Assembly (NCBI RefSeq): GCF_003351225.1
Contig: NZ_QQSY01000005.1
Location: forward strand, 204,741-268,740
Source: Dyella solisilvae
GTDB taxonomy: Bacteria; Pseudomonadota; Gammaproteobacteria; Xanthomonadales; Rhodanobacteraceae
Direction of reading: 5' to 3'
Length of the DNA: 64,000 nt
The translations under genes and the position numbers were made by a program. The notes beneath the pieces were generated by a model. The model was not told where the DNA came from. It saw only the letters and a program-made list of their open reading frames with translations, and did not search any database. Shown here piece after piece: positions 51,660 through 60,432 of the stretch (position 1 is the stretch's first letter; each line of letters begins with the position of its first letter).

Positions 51660-53102
51660 ATGAACACAACAATACTCACCTCCGGGCGAGCCCAGACCCA
51701 TCCGAACCTCATTCTCGGCATCTGCTGCCTGAGCCTTTTGATGGTATCGATGGATGCCACCATCGTGAACGTCGCGCTGCCTTCGATCCGGCACGATCTG
51801 GCGGCCTCAATCTCGGGGCTGCAGTGGGTGATCGACGCCTACACCATGGTGGTGGCGAGCCTTCTCATGTTGGCTGGCTCGATTGCCGATCGCTTCGGGC
51901 GTCGACGCGTATTCCAGTCGGGCATGGCCCTGTTCATGCTGGGCTCGTTGCTGTGCAGCGTGGCGCCGAACATCCAGGGTCTGGTCGCGTTTCGCATCGT
52001 CCAGGCGCTGGGCGCCACGATGCTGAATCCCGTCGCGATGTCGATCATCGCCAACACGTTCCACGAACCCAAAGCCCGCGCGCGCGCCATCGGCGTCTGG
52101 GGCGCCGTGGCGGGAGTATCCATGGCGCTGGGTCCTGTGATCGGCGGCATGCTGACCGAAAGCGTCGGCTGGCGCTCGATTTTCTGGGTGAACCTGCCGA
52201 TCGGCGCCGCGGGCATGTTGCTGGCGGCTCGCTACATTCCGGAGTCCAAGGCGGCGCATCCGAGGCGCGTCGACCCTGTTGGACAACTCCTGGTTTTCAC
52301 CATTCTGGCCACCGTGACCTATGCGGTCATCGAAGGGCCCCACGCCGGATGGAGCTCGACGACCATCGTCGGCCTGTTCGCCGTGGCTGCTTGTTCGCTG
52401 ATGGCGCTGCTGATCTACGAACCCCGGCGCCACGAACCGCTGATCGACGTGCGTTTCTTCCGCAGCGCGCCCTTCAGCAGCGCGACCCTGATTGCCGTGT
52501 GCAGCTTTTCCGCCTTCTCCGGCTTCCTTTTCCTCAATGCGCTTTATCTGCAGGAAGTGCGCGGACTGTCGGCTTTCCATACTGGCCTGTGCACGCTGCC
52601 GCTCGCCCTGGCCACTATCGTTTGCTCGCCATTCTCGGGGAGGCTGGTCGGCTCGTACGGGACTCGACCGTCATTGATCGCCTCCGGTGCGGCCACCATC
52701 GTCAGCGCACTGTTGATGACGCAACTGACGGCGACGACGCCGATACCGCTGCTGCTGTTGACATACGTCGTCTTCGGCATCGGTTTCGGCATGGTGAATG
52801 CCCCCATCACCAACACCGCCGTGTCCGGCATGCCAAAAGCGCAGGCGGGTCTCGCCGCGGCAGTGGCGTCCACCAGCCGGCAGATTGGCGCTTCACTCGG
52901 CGTTGCGCTCGCCGGCACCATTCTGAGTGCACATGTGCACCAGGGCTTCGCCGAGGCGACGCATCCGTTCTGGTGGCTCATCACCGGCGGTGGCGCCATC
53001 GTGTTGCTGCTCGCCTGGCTGTCCAACACGCCATGGGCTCGCGGTACGACGCGTCACGCCGCCCACCTGCTGGAAGAGGAACTCGTCGGGGTGACCGCAT
53101 GA
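51660..53102 (+). CDS. DHA2-family MFS drug exporter (EmrB/QacA type)
   Basis: 480 residues from the ATG at 51,660. About 14 transmembrane helices; the DHA2 motifs are LDATIVNVALP-like (MDATIVNVALPSI), GRLADRFGRRR-like loop (GSIADRFGRRRVF) and motif C GVSMALGPVIGGML. It exports hydrophobic compounds with proton antiport. Its stop overlaps the MarR start (ATGA), so pump and repressor are co-translated. The transcript seems leaderless. Substrate unknown. Confidence 0.92.
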   Translation: MNTTILTSGRAQTHPNLILGICCLSLLMVSMDATIVNVALPSIRHDLAASISGLQWVIDAYTMVVASLLMLAGSIADRFGRRRVFQSGMALFMLGSLLCSVAPNIQGLVAFRIVQALGATMLNPVAMSIIANTFHEPKARARAIGVWGAVAGVSMALGPVIGGMLTESVGWRSIFWVNLPIGAAGMLLAARYIPESKAAHPRRVDPVGQLLVFTILATVTYAVIEGPHAGWSSTTIVGLFAVAACSLMALLIYEPRRHEPLIDVRFFRSAPFSSATLIAVCSFSAFSGFLFLNALYLQEVRGLSAFHTGLCTLPLALATIVCSPFSGRLVGSYGTRPSLIASGAATIVSALLMTQLTATTPIPLLLLTYVVFGIGFGMVNAPITNTAVSGMPKAQAGLAAAVASTSRQIGASLGVALAGTILSAHVHQGFAEATHPFWWLITGGGAIVLLLAWLSNTPWARGTTRHAAHLLEEELVGVTA

Positions 53103-53539
53103 TGCAGCACGCCCACAGTGGCAGCGAGGCCGATACCCTCTGGCAGCTCATGGTCGGGCTGGTGTGGGAGACACGCCGCGAATGGCGCCGCAAGGTGAGC
53201 GAGGTCACCGGCCTGCCCTTCAGCCGCGTGCGCATCCTTTGGCGGCTGGTCGATGCGCCCATGACCCTGAAGCAGATCGCCGATGACACCGGGAGCGACG
53301 CGCCCGCCACCACCGTGGCCGTGAATGACCTGGAGGAACGCGGACTCGTCGAACGACGTCCCCACCCGGAAAATCGCCGCGCAAAACTTGTGTCACTTAC
53401 ACACGCGGGTCAGCAAATAGTCAATCAGGTGCAGCGCACCGTACGCGATGACGCCCCGGCCGGCTTCCAACAACTCTCCAAGACCGACCTCGCGCATCTT
53501 CGGCGCATCCTCGAACGCATCGAGCGCGGTGAGCGCTGA
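53099..53539 (+). CDS. MarR family transcriptional regulator
   Basis: 146 residues from the ATG at 53,099 (a second ATG at 53,102). Winged-helix MarR fold with MTLKQIADDTGSDAPATTVAVNDLEERGLVERRPHPENRRAKLVSLT as recognition helix and wing. MarR repressors release DNA on binding phenolic or other drugs. The ATGA overlap with the exporter gene and the palindrome over the operon promoter point to autoregulation and control of the pump. Confidence 0.92.
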   Translation: MMQHAHSGSEADTLWQLMVGLVWETRREWRRKVSEVTGLPFSRVRILWRLVDAPMTLKQIADDTGSDAPATTVAVNDLEERGLVERRPHPENRRAKLVSLTHAGQQIVNQVQRTVRDDAPAGFQQLSKTDLAHLRRILERIERGER

Positions 53540-53620
53540 AGGTCTCGGCACCGCACTCGGAAGTCGGCAAGGGCGCCCCACCACCGGGAACATCTGGACG
53601 CGAGGTGCTCGATCGTAAGA

Positions 53621-53660
53621 TCCGCTTCTCGCCATGTCCGTATCGGGGAAGAAGCGGACC
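53621..53660. repeat. Dispersed palindrome with enlarged loop
   Basis: TCCGCTTC (53,621) and GAAGCGGACC (53,651) are separated by 22 nt that contain another GTCCG half. It may be a composite of two copies. The 53,540-53,863 gap shows nothing else apart from the tehA ribosome site. Confidence 0.55.
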
Positions 53661-53863
53661 TGACGGAATCGAAACTTTGCCGATTCTCGCCAAGCTTCCG
53701 GCCGAGAAAATTCCTGCGCGCGCCCTCATCTTCCTGGGTTCGCATTTGCGACTAATATTGGCGCTTCGGCCCAGGCATCAGTGTCGTTGGCGCCACCTTG
53801 ACCTCTGACGGCCACGCAGGCTGAGCATAAGGCCAGTTTCGCCCACTCTTGTGCGAGGCCCCC

Positions 53864-54892
53864 ATGAATGCCGACGTCCGCACTCCGATCGTCCCCGCCA
53901 ACTTTTTCGGGATTGTGCTTGGCGTGATTGGACTGGGTAACGCCTGGCGGTTGGCCCACCAGGTTTGGGGCCTGCGCCCCGCCATTGGCGAAGTCATTGA
54001 GTTGATCGGGACACTGGTCTGGCTGGTCCTTGTGACGTTGTATGTCTTCAAGTGGATATTTGCGCGCGCACGCGCCATCGACGAGCTGCATCACCCCGTT
54101 CAATGTTGCTTCGTCGGCCTGATCGGCGTCAGCACGATGGTTGTGGCGGGTGCGGCGAATCCGTACTCCCACACGGTCGCCGTCGCGCTCCTTGCCGTGG
54201 GCTCGGTGTATACGATCGCGTTTGGCGCCTGGCGAACTGGCGGTCTGTGGCAGGGTGGCCGGGAAATCGGTCACACCACCGCAGTGCTTTACCTTCCGAC
54301 CGTGGCTGGCGCCTTCGTCGCTGCCGCCGTTCTTGCGGCCTTGGGCTATGCAGACTGGGGCCAGCTTGCTTTCGGCGCCGGCCTGTTTTCCTGGATTGCT
54401 CTCGAGTCAGTCCTGGTGCACCGCCTGTTCACAGCGGACGCGCTGCCGCCCGTGCTGCGGCCGACGCTAGGCATTCAGCTCGCCCCACCCGCTGTCGGCG
54501 CGGTGAGTTATCTGGCCGTTGCTCCAGTGGCGCCTGGCGCCCCGGACCTGTTTGCGCACGCGCTCCTTGGCTACGCGTTGCTGCAGTTGTTGATCCTGTC
54601 TCGCATGCTTCCCTGGATCCGACAACAACCCTTCGGAGCCTCGTATTGGGCCTTCACCTTTGGCATCAGTGCGCTCGCCATTGCGCCCCTTCGCATGATC
54701 CAACGCGGTGAAACCGGCCCTGCGGCACTACTGGCGCCGTGGCTGTTTGTACTGGCGAACGTCGTCATTGGGGCAGTCGCGGCGGGAACGATCTATCTGC
54801 TCCTGCGCGGCCGATTGATCCCCGCCACTCCCGCGGCTACCTCGCCGTCGTCGACACCGTCGGCGGCCCCCAAGACTGAGCCCACTGCCTAG
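53864..54892 (+). CDS. tehA: TehA/SLAC1-type anion channel (tellurite resistance/dicarboxylate family)
   Basis: 342 residues from the ATG at 53,864 (GAGG upstream). Ten hydrophobic helices in the TDT/SLAC1 layout, with FFGIVLGVIGLGNAWR at the first helix, HHPVQCCFVGLIGVST, and PTLGIQLAPPAVGAVSYL in the middle. TehA homologues are trimeric anion channels; tellurite resistance appears only on overexpression. No tehB methyltransferase is adjacent. The C-terminus is a Ser/Thr/Pro-rich tail. Confidence 0.9.
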   Translation: MNADVRTPIVPANFFGIVLGVIGLGNAWRLAHQVWGLRPAIGEVIELIGTLVWLVLVTLYVFKWIFARARAIDELHHPVQCCFVGLIGVSTMVVAGAANPYSHTVAVALLAVGSVYTIAFGAWRTGGLWQGGREIGHTTAVLYLPTVAGAFVAAAVLAALGYADWGQLAFGAGLFSWIALESVLVHRLFTADALPPVLRPTLGIQLAPPAVGAVSYLAVAPVAPGAPDLFAHALLGYALLQLLILSRMLPWIRQQPFGASYWAFTFGISALAIAPLRMIQRGETGPAALLAPWLFVLANVVIGAVAAGTIYLLLRGRLIPATPAATSPSSTPSAAPKTEPTA

Positions 54893-55114
54893 TGGAGCGA
54901 CCTACTGGCGACCAGCTGCGCCACGCTTTCGAACCCGGCCCTGCGTGCCTGGCAGGCAAGCTCGTGTCCATGACTTGCACCAGCGCTGACATCCGTGGTG
55001 TCTGTTGTGGGTTGCAAGCGGATATCACAGTGTCGATGGCTCCATGGCTGGCTGACCGGCTACATATGGCAAATGGTAGCTCGCGCAACCCACCCTAACT
55101 TGCCGCGAACGCGG

Positions 55115-55498
55115 CTAAACAACCGGCATTTCGAGGCCATGCTCCGTGGGCTGGGGTGTAATAGTCATCACCTTGAGCCGGTCAGATCCTTCAAAGCGGT
55201 GCCAGACGTCTACGGGTATGACAATGAGTTTTTGTTCAGCGAGAAAGAACCGCTCTTCCCTGGCGTCCCTCAGCAGAACAACGGTGGTTGTGCCATCCAG
55301 CGACATGACAACCTCGTCACCGCAAGGGTGCCGCTCCCATTCGCTCGAACCGGAGTAATAGCTCACATACACGGCGCCGTCGCGGTATGGCGCCACCTCT
55401 GCGAATGCTTCGTTAGCGCCCTGTCCAAATGCCATCTCCGGGGATCGATTCGACAGGTGCTTCAAGCCCGACAAGACGTGGGTAAGTGACCTTTTCAT
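55115..55498 (-). CDS. Cupin-domain protein
   Basis: 127 residues from the ATG at 55,498. A single conserved beta-barrel cupin: SSEWERHPCGDEVVMSLDGTTTVVLLRD and KLIVIPVDVWHRFEG are cupin motifs 1 and 2, with His, Glu and His as likely metal ligands. Function may be sugar isomerase-like, dioxygenase-like or a binding protein; not determinable. No signal peptide. Decayed copies of the dispersed palindrome lie on both sides (about 55,008 and 55,518). Confidence 0.8.
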   Translation of the reverse strand: MKRSLTHVLSGLKHLSNRSPEMAFGQGANEAFAEVAPYRDGAVYVSYYSGSSEWERHPCGDEVVMSLDGTTTVVLLRDAREERFFLAEQKLIVIPVDVWHRFEGSDRLKVMTITPQPTEHGLEMPVV

Positions 55499-55645
55499 AG
55501 GCGACCAACAACCCGCGGGGATCGAAAGTGGACATTGAGCGCGCAAGCAAGAGCCTCACGGATAACCGGACGACAAAACCTTCTTGGATGAAGCGTCGCC
55601 ATCTCGAAACCATCTAGCCTGGGTCGGAGGCGGACCTTGGCGAAA

Positions 55646-56098
55646 CTAGCGCTTGGGCTCCCAGAGTTCGACCTTGTTCCCTTCGGGATCCAGAATCCAG
55701 GCAAATCGGCCGTTGGGGTCGTTGTCGTCACGCTTGAGGACCTTGACTCCTTTGGACTGCAGCCGCGCGAGCAACGCATCCATATCATCCACGGCGTAGT
55801 TGATCATCAAGCCACTCGTCGATGGCTCGAAGTATTTCGTCGTCGCGGGAAACGCATTCCATGCCAGCACCGGAGGGTGGTCTGGCGCGTCGTAGCGGAG
55901 AGCCGCGCCTCCCCAGGCTTCCACAGGCATGCCAAGGACGTCGCGATACCACGCCGCGAGAGCCTTGGGATCCTTCGCCTTGAAAAAGACGCCACCGACA
56001 CCGGTGATGTGTCCGGCAGGAGGCGCCGATGCGGCCGTCGCAAGGCCGCCCATCGAAAGCACGGTTAGACATAGCAGGAAAATCAATCGCCGCTTCAT
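55646..56098 (-). CDS. Exported VOC (glyoxalase/bleomycin-resistance fold) protein
   Basis: 150 residues. The N-terminus (RRLIFLLCLTVLSMGGLATAASA) is a signal peptide, unusual for the normally cytosolic VOC superfamily. The rest is one VOC unit pair: ITGVGGVFFKAKDPKALAAWYRDVLGMPVE and FAWILDPEGNKVELWEP, with the Glu ligand at the end. Such proteins bind metals and act on small molecules, but the substrate is unknown. It is divergent from the 2OG dioxygenase gene. Confidence 0.88.
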   Translation of the reverse strand: MKRRLIFLLCLTVLSMGGLATAASAPPAGHITGVGGVFFKAKDPKALAAWYRDVLGMPVEAWGGAALRYDAPDHPPVLAWNAFPATTKYFEPSTSGLMINYAVDDMDALLARLQSKGVKVLKRDDNDPNGRFAWILDPEGNKVELWEPKR

Positions 56099-56269
56099 CC
56101 AAGTCCTCCCATTTTGTGTGCCTTGCCTATTCTGACTACCAGCATGTCGGCTCCGCGTCGAATACGGACGTTATCCAACGACACGTCGACGCTTCAAGCT
56201 CAGGCAACTGGCAGCACGCCAAATATCCCTGAAACGTGGCCGCAGGCTTCGAGGCGCAACCTGCGGTGT

Positions 56270-57007
56270 ATGCATAACCATACCGACTCGCTCGTTTCGA
56301 CGCTGCTTGACCAGGTCAGGTCGCCCGGATTCGCCTTGACGGAAGGCGACACTATGCGGGCGCTCCTCACCTCAACGGGAGACCTGACGGACTGGACCGA
56401 TTTCGTGGACAGCTGGAACCACCTGGAGCCTGATGCATACCTGGCCGCCAAGGGCCGGTTTCGACGGCGGCGGCACGCGACATTTTCCGCCACTGTCGAT
56501 GGTCCGGTTATGCCCGAGCCCCATCGGGCTCACTTTCAAAGCCTGGAGTACAACGCACTGCAGGGAGACATCCAACGTTGGTTCGCACCAGTCGACACGT
56601 CGGTGGTCAACGGCGCCACGTTGCGCCGCATCCTCCAGTTTTGTCACCAGCTCTTTGGGAAGGCCGCACCTTCTGCCCAACGCTGGCATATCGAGGTTCA
56701 TCAGTTTCGCATTGAAGCGACCGCGGACGCCGCCGGTGAACCGACGCCTGAAGGCAGCCATCGCGATGGCGTCGACTACGTTCTCGTCCTCCTGGTGAAC
56801 CGCCAAAATATCGCCAGTGGCACCACGACGATTCACACGCCCGACGGGCGCCTGCTCGGCAGTTTCACATTGACCCACGCCCTCGACTCAGCGCTGATCG
56901 ACGATCACAAGGTTTATCACGGCGTGACACCGGTGAGGCCGCTCGCTGAAGACAGCCCAGCATTTCGCGATGTGCTGGTTGTGACTTTCAAGGCTTCAGG
57001 GAGCTGA
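56270..57007 (+). CDS. 2OG-Fe(II) dioxygenase (free amino-acid hydroxylase-like)
   Basis: 245 residues from the ATG at 56,270; upstream in-frame codons exist but ribosome sites are weak everywhere. The metal/cosubstrate motif is visible: EGSHRDGVDYVLVLLVNRQNI (His and Asp) and DHKVYHGVTPV (distal His), followed by RDVLVVTFK. This is PF10014, whose known members hydroxylate free amino acids such as isoleucine (IDO). The substrate of this one is unknown. No biosynthetic cluster surrounds it. Confidence 0.87.
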   Translation: MHNHTDSLVSTLLDQVRSPGFALTEGDTMRALLTSTGDLTDWTDFVDSWNHLEPDAYLAAKGRFRRRRHATFSATVDGPVMPEPHRAHFQSLEYNALQGDIQRWFAPVDTSVVNGATLRRILQFCHQLFGKAAPSAQRWHIEVHQFRIEATADAAGEPTPEGSHRDGVDYVLVLLVNRQNIASGTTTIHTPDGRLLGSFTLTHALDSALIDDHKVYHGVTPVRPLAEDSPAFRDVLVVTFKASGS

Positions 57008-57090
57008 TCCGAATCATCGACGTACGTGGCGGCCTGCGACGGCAAGCTAGAAGTGGTGACAGCTCTTCGTCGCGTCGTCCATGAGGTAAT

Positions 57091-57324
57091 TCACCTGAAG
57101 CCGCTCAAGACCCAACGCATACCGATGAAATACCTTGATCTCGGTCTCCGATCCCCAGAGCGCACGGCAAACCCGATGCCCCCGACGCCCATCGACATCG
57201 CGTTGACCCAAGGGTCTAGCGCCAGTCCCCAGCCCAGAAGCAACAGGGCCATGAGACACGCACCACTTAACGTCAGCACCTTCGCGTGCGTACCATTCCG
57301 CACGACGACAATGCTCTTGCGCAT
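57091..57324 (-). CDS. Small membrane protein downstream of TetR (77 aa)
   Basis: 77 residues from the ATG at 57,324, 16 nt after the TetR gene stop on the same strand. One strong hydrophobic segment (VLTLSGACLMALLLLGWGLAL). The C-terminal part (RPRSRYFIGMRWVLSGFR) is basic; another frame in the same region reads on to 57,047 as ETEIKVFHRYALGLERLQVNYLMDD, so a frameshifted longer gene is possible. Function unknown. Confidence 0.4.
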   Translation of the reverse strand: MRKSIVVVRNGTHAKVLTLSGACLMALLLLGWGLALDPWVNAMSMGVGGIGFAVRSGDRRPRSRYFIGMRWVLSGFR

Positions 57325-57340
57325 CAAGTCGCCGAATTGA

Positions 57341-57919
57341 TCAACCGGTCGCCCGCTTCACATCGTTGCTCGACGGGTTGGTCAGCACGGCGCTCGCGAT
57401 GATGTGGAAGAGATGATCGGCGCGCGGCGCGAATGCGGGTTGGCCGGCTGCCCAGCCGAGCGCGGACACCAGGGCGAACAGGTCGTCTCCATTCATATCG
57501 GCGCGCGCCGTTCCCTCGGCCTGGGCACGTTGCAGTAGTCGCGCACCCACCGAGTGCACCGTTGCGCATGATGAGTAAAGCGCGGAGTCCGGGTCAGCGT
57601 GGGCGCTCGCCACCAGGTCGACAACGCCGCGATAGCTTTGAACGAAAGCCACCACCTCGCGAAACCAGGAAACCAGCGCCTCGTCAGGTGCTTTCGAGGT
57701 TTCGAGTTCGCCTGCCTTCTGCGTCAGCGCGTCCAGGTTCGTACACATCAACGCTTCGAACAGGGCTTCCCTCGTCGGGAAATGACGAAGCAACGTGGCC
57801 AACCCGACTTCGGCCCGGCGGGCGATATCTCGCATCGATGCATCGACACCGTCCTCGGTGACGACATCGCGCGCGACCGCAAGTAGGTGGCTGTAATTTT
57901 TTCTGGCGTCGGCTCGCAT
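57341..57919 (-). CDS. TetR/AcrR family repressor
   Basis: 192 residues from the ATG at 57,919. The N-terminal HTH (about 10-55) reads DGVDASMRDIARRAEVGLATLLRHFPTREALFEAL, typical of TetR; the ligand domain ends NPSSNDVKRATG. It is divergent from the SDR-reductase genes, and the shared gap contains a 44-bp inverted repeat over a consensus promoter, so it very probably represses both directions and releases on an aldehyde/ketone or drug ligand. Confidence 0.92.
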   Translation of the reverse strand: MRADARKNYSHLLAVARDVVTEDGVDASMRDIARRAEVGLATLLRHFPTREALFEALMCTNLDALTQKAGELETSKAPDEALVSWFREVVAFVQSYRGVVDLVASAHADPDSALYSSCATVHSVGARLLQRAQAEGTARADMNGDDLFALVSALGWAAGQPAFAPRADHLFHIIASAVLTNPSSNDVKRATG

Positions 57920-57927
57920 GGGTGGCC

Positions 57928-58005
57928 TTGACAAGTGGATCACTGCTCCATATATTCGGATCAGTGCTCCACTTGTTGCAAATCAGGATCTGGATCGGTG
58001 ATCCA
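57928..58005 (+). promoter_or_regulatory. Consensus sigma-70 promoter with TetR operator
   Basis: TTGACA (57,928-57,933), 17 nt and TATATT (57,951-57,956) drive the SDR gene; the start point would be near 57,963, 110 nt before its ATG. A 44-bp imperfect palindrome (57,932-57,975; arms CAAGTGGATCACTGCTCC and GGATCAGTGCTCCACTTG, 16 of 18 matching) covers the promoter, and a second palindrome TGGATC-GGT-GATCCA lies at 57,991-58,005. Both are likely sites for the divergent TetR. Confidence 0.8.
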
Positions 58006-58072
58006 TAACATACAGCGCACCTGTACCCATGGGAACAGGGACGCTGTCCGACGCGACGAAAGGTGAACTGTC

Positions 58073-58807
58073 ATGGGAAAGCTCGAAGGCAAAGTTGCAG
58101 TCATCACGGGCGGATCGAGCGGTATGGCGTTGGCTAGCGCCAAGCGCTTCGTCGAAGAAGGCGCCTACGTGTTCATCACAGGCCGGAGGCAGGAAGCGCT
58201 CGACGAGGCCGTCAAGTCGATTGGCCGGAACGTGACCGGCGTACGCGGCGACGCGTCCAATCTCGACGACCTTGATCGCCTGTTCGATACGGTCAAGCGG
58301 GAAAAGGGCAAGATCGACGTCCTGTTCGCGAGCGCTGGCTGGGGCGTTGCTGTCCCACTGGGCGAGATCACCGAGCAGCACTTCGATGCGACCTTCGACC
58401 TGAATACGCGCGGCACGCTGTTTGCGGTTCAAAAGGCGCTGCCGTTGTTCAACGACGGCGGATCGATCTTCATGACCGGGTCGGTGGCTTCCGTGAAAGG
58501 CTTTCCCGGCTATGGCGTGTATGCGGCAAGCAAGGCGGCATTGCGCTCATTCGCACGCACGTGGCTCAACGAACTCAAAGGCAGACATATCCGGGTGAAC
58601 GTGCTGAGCCCGGGGCCGATCGCCACACCGATGCAGGACCAGGTCCTCGACGAGGAAGCGAAGCGGATGTTCGAATCCCTGATCCCGCGGGGAAAGATGG
58701 GACGTCCAGAGGAAATCGCAACCGCTGCGCTGTTTCTTGCCTCAGACGACTCAAGCTTCGTGAATGGCGTGGACTTGTCTGTGGACGGCGGCTTCTCCGC
58801 CATTTGA
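58073..58807 (+). CDS. Short-chain dehydrogenase/reductase
   Basis: 244 residues, full length for classical SDRs. Rossmann motif TGGSSGMA (12-19), NAG-like ASAGWG, catalytic Ser in TGSVAS and Y-x3-K in YGVYAASK; SPGPIATPM and a SVDGGFSAI end complete the family pattern. The TGxxxGxG loop has M where the third Gly-region residue is usually I/L, with no expected loss. It reduces or oxidises a small alcohol or ketone with NAD(P)H. Expressed from the TetR-controlled promoter. Confidence 0.93.
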   Translation: MGKLEGKVAVITGGSSGMALASAKRFVEEGAYVFITGRRQEALDEAVKSIGRNVTGVRGDASNLDDLDRLFDTVKREKGKIDVLFASAGWGVAVPLGEITEQHFDATFDLNTRGTLFAVQKALPLFNDGGSIFMTGSVASVKGFPGYGVYAASKAALRSFARTWLNELKGRHIRVNVLSPGPIATPMQDQVLDEEAKRMFESLIPRGKMGRPEEIATAALFLASDDSSFVNGVDLSVDGGFSAI

Positions 58808-58916
58808 TATCGCGCCGAAAATCTCGCCGCCAAGCACGCTGCGGCGCTCCCACCGAGATAGGGCCCGAGCGGGTAAAGGTCGGGCGATCAACTTCAACGC
58901 GAAAGAGTACGAGAAC

Positions 58917-59507
58917 ATGAGTTACGCAATCGCAGGTTTCGGCGCGGTCGGCCAGGCGCTGGCTCGCATGTTCGCCCGCAAGGGCATCGAAGTGGCCGTA
59001 GCAAGCAGGCGCCAGCCTGAAGCGCTGGCGCCGCAGGCCACCGTGATCGGCCCGACGATCGTTCCAAAAACATTGAAGGACGCGCTCGAAGCCGACATCG
59101 TCCTGCTGGCTGTCCCTTACGGGGAGCACCGGGAGGTCGCGAAGGCACGGGCAAACTGGAAGGGCAAGATCGTGATCGACGTGACGAACAGCCTCGACGA
59201 TCTGGGCGGCGTTCCCTCCTCTTCGGTCGTAGCCCGGGCCCTGCCCGGCGCTCAACTGGTCAAGGCGTTCAACCATCTTCCTGCCCGCGTCCTCGCCGAA
59301 GACCCGGCCATCAACGGCGCACGCCGGGTGGTATTCCTGTCGAGCGACCATGAAAGCGCGAGCGCAACGGTCGCCACGCTGGTCGAACGGCTCGGCTACG
59401 CGCCGGTCAATCTCGGCAAGATCGCCGAAGGCGGTCAGCTCGTGCAGGCGCGCGACGGAATCTGGGGGCCCCTGATCTTCCAGGACCTCTTCAAGAAAGT
59501 GCAGTGA
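58917..59507 (+). CDS. NAD(P)-binding reductase (F420-dependent NADP reductase-like)
   Basis: 196 residues from the ATG at 58,917. An N-terminal dinucleotide fold, YAIAGFGAVGQALARMFARKGIEVAVASRR, is followed by VLLAVPYGEHREVAKARANWKGKIVIDVTNSL and ALPGAQLVKAFNHLPARVLAEDP, the pattern of NADPH-dependent F420 reductases and related bacterial proteins of the NPDxG/coenzyme family. F420 is unlikely in this group, so it may act on flavin or another carbonyl. It follows the SDR gene by 109 nt and probably shares its promoter. Confidence 0.87.
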   Translation: MSYAIAGFGAVGQALARMFARKGIEVAVASRRQPEALAPQATVIGPTIVPKTLKDALEADIVLLAVPYGEHREVAKARANWKGKIVIDVTNSLDDLGGVPSSSVVARALPGAQLVKAFNHLPARVLAEDPAINGARRVVFLSSDHESASATVATLVERLGYAPVNLGKIAEGGQLVQARDGIWGPLIFQDLFKKVQ

Positions 59508-59934
59508 CCAAAGTACGGCCAAGTGACTCGGCCGGAGCGCCACATCAGCATGAGCCGAGTCGCTTTGCTCCGCGCCTCATCGGGCAGCCATGCCTGCTTC
59601 GGGTTGCTCCGATTCAATGACGATGCTCATGGGGCCAGACCAGGCATGGCATGTCTCGCCGGTTGCGCGTGTGTCCTCGCCGAATGCCTGCCCAGCACCA
59701 ACGGTAGGCACGTGCCCTATCTCGACAATTAGCCCGCCCCCTCAATCCAAAGACGAGTCCGGCAATGGGTTGCAGCGAGTAAATGCGACATAAACGCCGA
59801 TCTGCTATGCGCTAAACCAACGAACGCATCAAAGGGGATTAACTACAGGCAGGCATGAACCTGCCATTGCGACTGACAGGCCCGAGATCGGTCTAAGGGA
59901 TAGGGGCGCTGTGTGGTGTCAGGAGACTGCGGCC
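59508..59934. other. 427-bp gap, no supported gene
   Basis: Short frames overlap on both strands without ribosome sites. The block around 59,850-59,930 directly before the next gene is promoter-like only by position. No repeats of the dispersed family were found here. Confidence 0.4.
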
Positions 59935-60432
59935 ATGAAAACGCGCCATGTGTTCAGCGTGCCAGACATCCGGTCTGCCGAAATTGCGATGAAGGTGGCG
60001 CGCGATTGTGGGATTGCCGACAGCGATATTTCATTGATTGCCCGCTCCGACATTGAGTTGGAGGCAATCCCCTGCGAGAGAAGAGTCGTTGATGGTGACT
60101 TCTACCCGGCAGCCGTAAGAGGATTGCTTGGTGGCGCGACAACGGGCTTGCTTGCAGGCGTCGTTGCAGTGGCGATCCCTTCTCTGGGTTTCACGCTCGC
60201 CGGGGCTGCCGCCATGACACTCGGCGGAGCGGCGTTGGGTGGGTGGGCAACGGCGTTGGCGGGTTCTGCCGTGGAAGATCCGGTGCGTAGGAAGTTCCAC
60301 GATGAGATCGCGCAGGGGCGAATCCTGGTGGTACTTGACGCGCCAAGGATCCTTCTTGATCGCGTCGAACCATCCATGGAAGACGTTGGCGCCAAGCCGC
60401 TTCCTTTCGATAAGCCGACCTTAATGACGTGA
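59935..60432 (+). CDS. Conserved membrane-associated hypothetical protein with glycine zipper
   Basis: 165 residues from the ATG at 59,935 with AGGAG upstream. The N-terminal 60 residues form an alpha/beta domain (HVFSVPDIRSAEIAMKVARDCGIADSDISLIAR). Residues 65-115 are a Gly/Ala-rich hydrophobic stretch (LLGGATTGLLAGVVAVAIPSLGFTLAGAAAMTLGGAALGGW) with glycine-zipper spacing, usual in stress-related or DUF1269-like proteins that insert in the inner membrane. A short C-terminal soluble part follows. Function unknown. Confidence 0.75.
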   Translation: MKTRHVFSVPDIRSAEIAMKVARDCGIADSDISLIARSDIELEAIPCERRVVDGDFYPAAVRGLLGGATTGLLAGVVAVAIPSLGFTLAGAAAMTLGGAALGGWATALAGSAVEDPVRRKFHDEIAQGRILVVLDAPRILLDRVEPSMEDVGAKPLPFDKPTLMT

